Shown here piece after piece: positions 1 to 5,068 of a DNA stretch of 5,068 bases. Origin of the DNA: an uncultured Acidimicrobium sp. (lineage in GTDB: Bacteria; Actinomycetota; Acidimicrobiia; Acidimicrobiales; Ilumatobacteraceae). The stretch lies in NCBI GenBank assembly GCA_903853285.1, contig CAINTF010000280.1, forward strand, positions 1-5,068. The letters run 5' to 3'. Each line of letters opens with the position of its first letter. Within the stretch, counting starts at the first letter, position 1. The notes beneath the pieces were generated by a model. The model was not told the origin of the DNA. It ran no database searches and saw nothing but the letters and a program-made list of their open reading frames with translations. Both the position numbers and the translations under genes were made by a program.

Positions 1-84
1 ACCACGATGTTCTTGGGTGTTGCATTTACTGAAGCACTTGCACTTATCGGCTTCGTGGCCTTCATTCTGCTCAAGTTCGCCTGA
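1..84 (+). CDS. atpE: F1Fo ATP synthase subunit c, C-terminal fragment (5' end outside the window)
   Basis: Only the last 27 codons and the TGA stop are visible, reading in frame from base 1. The fragment contains GVAFTEALALIGFV followed by a hydrophobic run ending LLKFA. This matches the second transmembrane helix of the Fo c subunit, which forms the rotor ring in the cytoplasmic membrane. The Glu at fragment residue 11 (bases 31-33) sits where the family's ion-carrying carboxylate lies. It is followed by Ala rather than the Ser or Thr typical of sodium-binding c rings, so proton coupling is likely; the helix-1 residues that would confirm this are outside the window. The gene is followed after three bases by a b-type subunit gene, the usual c-b order. 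The identification rests on a short stretch, but the motif and context agree. Confidence 0.93.
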   Translation, partial: TTMFLGVAFTEALALIGFVAFILLKFA

Positions 85-87
85 CCA

Positions 88-687
88 ATGCGAGTACACG
101 TAACGACATTGCAGGGTGACCTGGTCGAGGTGCACGTTTCCTCTAGCGGGGCAACCACCTCGAGCGAGGTAACCACCACGGCCGAGACCACTGGTCCGAA
201 CCCAATTTCTCCTGAGGGCAAAGAGCTCGTCTGGGGTGCTGGTTCGTTCTTGGTGTTCTTGGTCATCATGCGTGTGTTTCTTTTCCCAAAACTTAAAAAG
301 GGAATGGACGCTCGTTACAACGGAATCCGTGAGGACTTCGAACAAGCAGACGCAACGCGTTTGTCGGCAAAAACTGACGTATCAAAGTATGAAGCAGCTC
401 TTGCAGAGGTTCGCGCCGAAGCAGCAGCACGAGTCGACAAAGCACGTCAGACATTGGATCAAGAGCGCAGCACAAAGATCGCAGAAGCAAATGCCCGCAT
501 CGCCACAAAGCGACAGGCTGCTGATGCCGAAATAAATGCTGCACGAACTGCTGCACGCGACCAAGTCGCCGCTGCAGTTGCAACGGTTACAACACGCACT
601 ACGCAGCTTGCAGTGGGCAAGTCTCCAGACGCGAGTGTTGTGCAAAAAGCCGTGCAAGAAGCGATGCAGACAGGAGCACGTTCATGA
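88..687 (+). CDS. atpF: F1Fo ATP synthase b-type subunit, first copy (b or b'), with long N-terminal extension
   Basis: Peripheral-stalk subunit that anchors the stator in the membrane and reaches up along F1 towards delta. The 199-residue product has a Thr/Ser-rich N-terminus (about residues 18-36), then GPNPISPE, one transmembrane helix at about 47-66, and a long charged, Ala-rich helix (about 68-185) typical of b coiled coils. Pro67 and Arg76 keep the nine-residue spacing of Pro27 and Arg36 in E. coli b. The C-terminus is less like canonical b than the second copy, so this may be the b'-like partner. About 46 residues precede the membrane helix, far more than the handful in E. coli b. ATG at 88 is the only ATG ahead of the membrane helix. 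It lacks a clear Shine-Dalgarno sequence and lies three bases after the c-subunit stop (TGACCAATG), which suggests coupled re-initiation. In-frame TTG 109, CTG 121 or GTG 130 are alternative starts. The b-type identity is secure; the exact start is not. Confidence 0.93.
   Translation: MRVHVTTLQGDLVEVHVSSSGATTSSEVTTTAETTGPNPISPEGKELVWGAGSFLVFLVIMRVFLFPKLKKGMDARYNGIREDFEQADATRLSAKTDVSKYEAALAEVRAEAAARVDKARQTLDQERSTKIAEANARIATKRQAADAEINAARTAARDQVAAAVATVTTRTTQLAVGKSPDASVVQKAVQEAMQTGARS
672..678 (+). promoter_or_regulatory. Ribosome binding site of the second b-type gene (AGGAGCA)
   Basis: A strong AGGAG core lies inside the end of the preceding gene, seven bases before ATG 684 and ten before ATG 687. 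The spacing favours ATG 684, which overlaps the upstream TGA. The same heptamer AGGAGCA occurs before the delta and beta genes. Confidence 0.8.
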
Positions 688-1229
688 TGAATCACTTCAT
701 TGCGCTGTTGGCAAACGAAGATCCAACGCAGACACACAGTTGGATCTTGCCTGAGCAAGCCGAAATCATTTACGGAGGCCTTGCCTCAGTGATCGTGATT
801 GGTGCGTTGGTCAAGTTTGCGGGCCCAGCAATTAAGAAGAGTTTCAATGCACGCACCGCCAAGATTCAAAAAGAACTTGACGATGCCGCTGGCGCAAAGG
901 TCACTGCCGATTCGGATGCCAAAAACATTCGTGCGGCATTAGGCGATGTGGCAGGCGAGCGCGCTCGTATGTTGGCCGAAGCTGACACGCAAGCAGCAGC
1001 AGTGTTGAACGAAGGTCGTGTGCGAATCACGGCAGAAGTTGCTGAACTCGAAGCAAAAGCTGAAGCCGATCTCAGTTCGGCACGTGGTCGTTCGAGCGAT
1101 GAATTGCGCGCAGAGATTTCATTGCTCGCTTCAATCGCAACACCAGTAGTTGTGCAAGCAACGCTTAATGATCAGACTAAAAACGAATTGATCGAGTCAT
1201 TTATCTCGAGCGTAGGAGCAGGCCGATGA
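684..1229 (+). CDS. atpF: F1Fo ATP synthase subunit b, second b-type copy
   Basis: Second peripheral-stalk b-type subunit, 181 residues. It has a polar N-terminus of about 26 residues, one membrane helix at about 27-46 (EIIYGGLASVIVIGALVKFA), then a long Ala- and charge-rich helical region. The C-terminus (ELRAEISLLASIATPVVVQA, then LIESFISSV) looks like the delta-binding end of canonical b. Pro48 and Arg57 repeat the Pro-x8-Arg spacing seen in the first copy and in E. coli b. It overlaps the first copy by ATGA at 684-687, with AGGAG seven bases upstream. ATG 687 would start one residue later and cannot be ruled out. Two different b genes imply a b-b' heterodimeric stalk, as in cyanobacteria and other phototrophs. 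Position directly before delta also matches the b part of the mycobacterial b-delta fusion. The b-type identity is firm; which copy should be called b' is inference. Confidence 0.94.
   Translation: MMNHFIALLANEDPTQTHSWILPEQAEIIYGGLASVIVIGALVKFAGPAIKKSFNARTAKIQKELDDAAGAKVTADSDAKNIRAALGDVAGERARMLAEADTQAAAVLNEGRVRITAEVAELEAKAEADLSSARGRSSDELRAEISLLASIATPVVVQATLNDQTKNELIESFISSVGAGR
1214..1220 (+). promoter_or_regulatory. Ribosome binding site of the delta gene (AGGAGCA)
   Basis: AGGAG lies seven bases before ATG 1226, within the last codons of the second b-type gene. Core and spacing are the same as upstream of 684. It supports the ATG that overlaps the preceding stop (ATGA at 1226-1229). Confidence 0.8.
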
Positions 1230-1753
1230 GCACTGTAAAAATCGAGGCATACGCAACTGCATTGTTTGAGATTGCTCAAGCAGATGGCACTCTTGCTCTT
1301 GTTGAGGACGAATTGTTTCGCGTTGCTCGCGCATTCGAATCAAATGAGCAATTGCGCAACACGCTGAGTGACTCAACAATTCCGGCAGATCGACGTCAGC
1401 AAGTTGCCGAGCAATTGCTCGGTTCAAAAGCATCCAACACCACAACACAACTTGTGTCTTTGGTAGTTGGTAGCGGCCAAGTACGTGACTTGCCAGCAAT
1501 CGTCGACTCGCTTGTCAAGCGTGCATCGAGCGAGAAGCAGCAAGAAGTTGCTGAAGTTCGCAGCGCAGTTGCATTGAGTGATGATCAAAAGACTCGTCTT
1601 GCAGCAGCCCTCACCAAAGTGACGGGCAAACCAGTAAATCTCAAAGTTGTCATCGACCCAAGCGTGTTGGGTGGCTTGGTTGCAGTAGTTGGTGACGAAG
1701 TCATCGACGACACCGTGCGCACCCGTCTCGACCAGTTGAAGACCCGAATCTGA
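1226..1753 (+). CDS. atpH: F1Fo ATP synthase subunit delta (OSCP), free-standing
   Basis: Delta joins the top of the alpha3-beta3 hexamer to the b stalk. The 175-residue product is of normal length for an independent delta. The N-terminal helical domain opens with YATALFEIAQADG, matching the family's YAxALFE motif. The C-terminal part has the delta signature region at about 140-156 (VVIDPSVLGGLVAVVGDE), with the Gly-Gly pair at 149-150 and the typical run into VRTRLDQLK. It overlaps the upstream b gene by four bases (ATGA), implying translational coupling, and is followed by a 23-base gap before alpha. Mycobacteria instead fuse delta to a b-type domain; here the two are separate adjacent genes. 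No odd features are seen within the protein. Confidence 0.96.
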   Translation: MSTVKIEAYATALFEIAQADGTLALVEDELFRVARAFESNEQLRNTLSDSTIPADRRQQVAEQLLGSKASNTTTQLVSLVVGSGQVRDLPAIVDSLVKRASSEKQQEVAEVRSAVALSDDQKTRLAAALTKVTGKPVNLKVVIDPSVLGGLVAVVGDEVIDDTVRTRLDQLKTRI

Positions 1754-1763
1754 TTTCGTTCTG

Positions 1764-1769
1764 AAAGGA
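1764..1769 (+). promoter_or_regulatory. Ribosome binding site of the alpha gene (AAAGGA)
   Basis: AAAGGA lies in the 23-base spacer between delta and alpha, seven bases before ATG 1777. It differs from the AGGAGCA form used at three other starts in this operon. Confidence 0.75.
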
Positions 1770-1776
1770 CAAAAAC

Positions 1777-3375
1777 ATGGCTGAATTAACACTCTCCGCA
1801 AGTGACATTGCGGCAGCGATTACCAAAGGACTCGATGGCTACATGCCATCCACAGAGGCACGCACCGTTGGTCGCGTGACAGAAGTGGGTGACGGTATTG
1901 CGCGCGTGAGCGGCTTGCCAGATTGTGCAGTGAACGAGTTGCTCGAGTTTGAGGGCGGCGTTGTGGGCTTGGCTCTCAACTTGGACGAAGACTCAATCGG
2001 TGCCGTAGTACTCGGTGAAGCATTCTCTATCGAAGAAGGTCAACCAGTAAAAGCAACTGGTCGCATCTTGTCGGTTCCAGTTGGTGATGCAATGTTGGGT
2101 CGCGTTGTTAACGCGCTCGGCACACCAATCGACGGCAAGGGAGACATCGTTGGTTCAATTTCACGCCGTGTAGAAGTACAGGCGCCAGGAATCATGGGCC
2201 GCAAGCCAGTGCACGAACCATTGCAAACAGGCATCAAAGCCATCGATGCCATGACCCCAATCGGTCGTGGACAGCGCGAGTTGATCATTGGTGACCGCAA
2301 GACTGGCAAGACCACGATTGCGATTGACACCATCATTAACCAGCGCGGCTTGGGTGTGAAGTGCATCTACGTTGCGATCGGTCAAAAAGGTTCGACTGTT
2401 GCACAGACGGTAGAAGTGTTGCGTCAGTACGGCGCACTCGAATACACCGTCGTTGTAGCTGCACCTGCATCTGATCCAGCACCGTTTAAGTACCTTGCTC
2501 CATACGCAGGTTGCGCAATTGGTCAGCATTGGATGGAAAACGGCGAGCACGCACTCGTTGTGTACGACGACTTGTCAAAGCAAGCAGAGGCGTATCGCCA
2601 GATGTCATTGCTCTTGCGTCGCCCACCAGGTCGTGAGGCTTACCCAGGCGACGTGTTTTATCTACACAGCCGCTTGCTCGAGCGCGCCGCAAAATTGAGC
2701 GACGCTAACGGCGCAGGTTCACTCACTGCATTGCCAGTGATCGAAACCAAAGCAGGCGACGTATCGGCATACATTCCAACCAACGTGATCTCGATCACCG
2801 ACGGTCAGGTGTACTTGCAAGACAACTTGTTCAAGTCGGGTGTTCGTCCAGCTGTCGACGTAGGTATCTCGGTGTCTCGCGTGGGTGGTGCTGCACAGAT
2901 CAAAGCAATGAAGAGCGTTTCGGGAACACTCAAGCTCGACTTGGCGCAGTTCCGTGAACTCGAAGCATTCGCAACGTTCGGTTCTGAACTCGACCCAATT
3001 TCAAAAGCACAGCTCGAGCGTGGTTATCGCTTGGTTGAGCTGCTCAAGCAGCCGCTCAACAGCCCAATGTCGATTGATGAGCAAGTTGTTTCAATCTTCG
3101 CTGGCACCAAGGGCTACCTTGACACCATTCCAGTGTCCGATGTTCGTCGCTTTGAAAACGAATTGCTCGAACACATGCGCAGTCGTCATGCATCAGTGCT
3201 TGCAGGCATCCGTCAAGATCCAAAGGCCGATGTGCCAAAAGATCTTGCATCGATTGTCACTGCATTCAAAGATGCATTCCGCATTACATCCACCACGGCA
3301 ACAGCCGACCCAACTCGCACCGATGCCGGTGAAGTTGGCGACGCAGCCTCAGCCAAGACTCTCGCAACGGAGTAA
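1777..3375 (+). CDS. atpA: F1Fo ATP synthase subunit alpha
   Basis: Non-catalytic nucleotide-binding subunit of the F1 hexamer, 532 residues. The N-terminal beta-barrel (about 27-95) includes [18 protein letters not shown]. The P-loop GDRKTGKT is at 172-179 with the Walker Lys at 178. The Walker B strand [12 protein letters not shown] is at 259-270 with Asp264 and Asp265. The family signature [10 protein letters not shown] is at 358-367, followed by Arg368, the residue expected to act as arginine finger at the beta catalytic site. The segment around [16 protein letters not shown] is about 11 residues shorter than in E. coli, as in mycobacterial alpha. After the usual C-terminal helices (near 501-503) there is an extra tail of about 29 residues rich in Thr, Ala and acidic residues. 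Mycobacterial alpha also has a C-terminal extension, but a Lys-rich one. The ATG at 1777 has a good ribosome binding site. The stop lies three bases before gamma. Confidence 0.99.
   Translation: MAELTLSASDIAAAITKGLDGYMPSTEARTVGRVTEVGDGIARVSGLPDCAVNELLEFEGGVVGLALNLDEDSIGAVVLGEAFSIEEGQPVKATGRILSVPVGDAMLGRVVNALGTPIDGKGDIVGSISRRVEVQAPGIMGRKPVHEPLQTGIKAIDAMTPIGRGQRELIIGDRKTGKTTIAIDTIINQRGLGVKCIYVAIGQKGSTVAQTVEVLRQYGALEYTVVVAAPASDPAPFKYLAPYAGCAIGQHWMENGEHALVVYDDLSKQAEAYRQMSLLLRRPPGREAYPGDVFYLHSRLLERAAKLSDANGAGSLTALPVIETKAGDVSAYIPTNVISITDGQVYLQDNLFKSGVRPAVDVGISVSRVGGAAQIKAMKSVSGTLKLDLAQFRELEAFATFGSELDPISKAQLERGYRLVELLKQPLNSPMSIDEQVVSIFAGTKGYLDTIPVSDVRRFENELLEHMRSRHASVLAGIRQDPKADVPKDLASIVTAFKDAFRITSTTATADPTRTDAGEVGDAASAKTLATE
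3368..3372 (+). promoter_or_regulatory. Ribosome binding site of the gamma gene (CGGAG)
   Basis: CGGAG lies in the last codons of alpha, six bases before ATG 3379, and the alpha stop TAA follows it immediately. Only three bases (CAA) separate stop and start, so ribosomes finishing alpha could start gamma directly. Confidence 0.65.
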
Positions 3376-3378
3376 CAA

Positions 3379-5068
<1,690 letters not shown>

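Noticed and set aside
684..1753. Possible frameshifted or broken b-delta fusion
   Set aside because: Both proteins have complete N- and C-terminal family features, the delta start has its own well-placed AGGAG, and the ATGA overlap is the same as the one between the two b genes. The split looks genuine rather than a sequencing error.
2161..2550. 129-codon open frame on the minus strand inside alpha, with several similar ones at 2040-2366, 1424-1801 and 3808-4209
   Set aside because: They lie wholly or mainly opposite strongly conserved ATP synthase coding sequence. Their translations are rich in Cys, Arg and Trp with no recognisable domain, and open antisense frames are expected because the sense genes use few codons that read as stops on the other strand.

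Overview
The window holds most of one bacterial F1Fo ATP synthase operon, all on the + strand and packed almost without gaps. The order is c (3' end only), a first b-type subunit, a second b-type subunit, delta, alpha, gamma and the 5' part of beta. Beta runs off the right edge just before its Walker B strand. Subunit a (atpB) should lie to the left and epsilon (atpC) to the right, but neither is in the window.

The protein sequences point to an actinobacterium. Alpha carries GDRKTGKT as its P-loop, the short [16 protein letters not shown] segment and a C-terminal tail. Beta has the GDCLDG segment and the [15 protein letters not shown] context. These resemble mycobacterial and other actinobacterial ATP synthases as I remember them. 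Two separate b-type genes plus a free-standing delta argue against Mycobacterium, which has one b and a b-delta fusion. Together with roughly balanced base composition and a very strong preference for the CCA proline codon, this makes an Acidimicrobiia-like aquatic lineage (Ilumatobacter or relatives) my best guess. That taxonomic placement is inference, with moderate confidence.

Layout. Bases 1-84 are the C-terminal helix of the c subunit with its ion-binding Glu. Bases 88-687 and 684-1229 are two membrane-anchored coiled-coil b-type stator subunits, overlapping by ATGA. Bases 1226-1753 are delta, again overlapping by ATGA. Bases 1777-3375 are alpha, 3379-4272 are gamma and 4307-5068 are the first 254 codons of beta. 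The longest non-coding gap is 34 bases, and I see no internal promoter, terminator, RNA gene, mobile element or repeat array.

How the genes work together. The c-ring turns as ions pass through Fo and rotates gamma inside the alpha3-beta3 hexamer, which makes ATP. The two b-type proteins and delta form the peripheral stalk that stops the hexamer from turning.

No novel system is evident: this is a conserved housekeeping operon. The points worth a second look are the b/b' pair next to a separate delta, the long Thr/Ser-rich N-terminus and weak start signal of the first b gene, the acidic C-terminal tail on alpha, the shared AGGAGCA ribosome-binding heptamer, and the codon bias.
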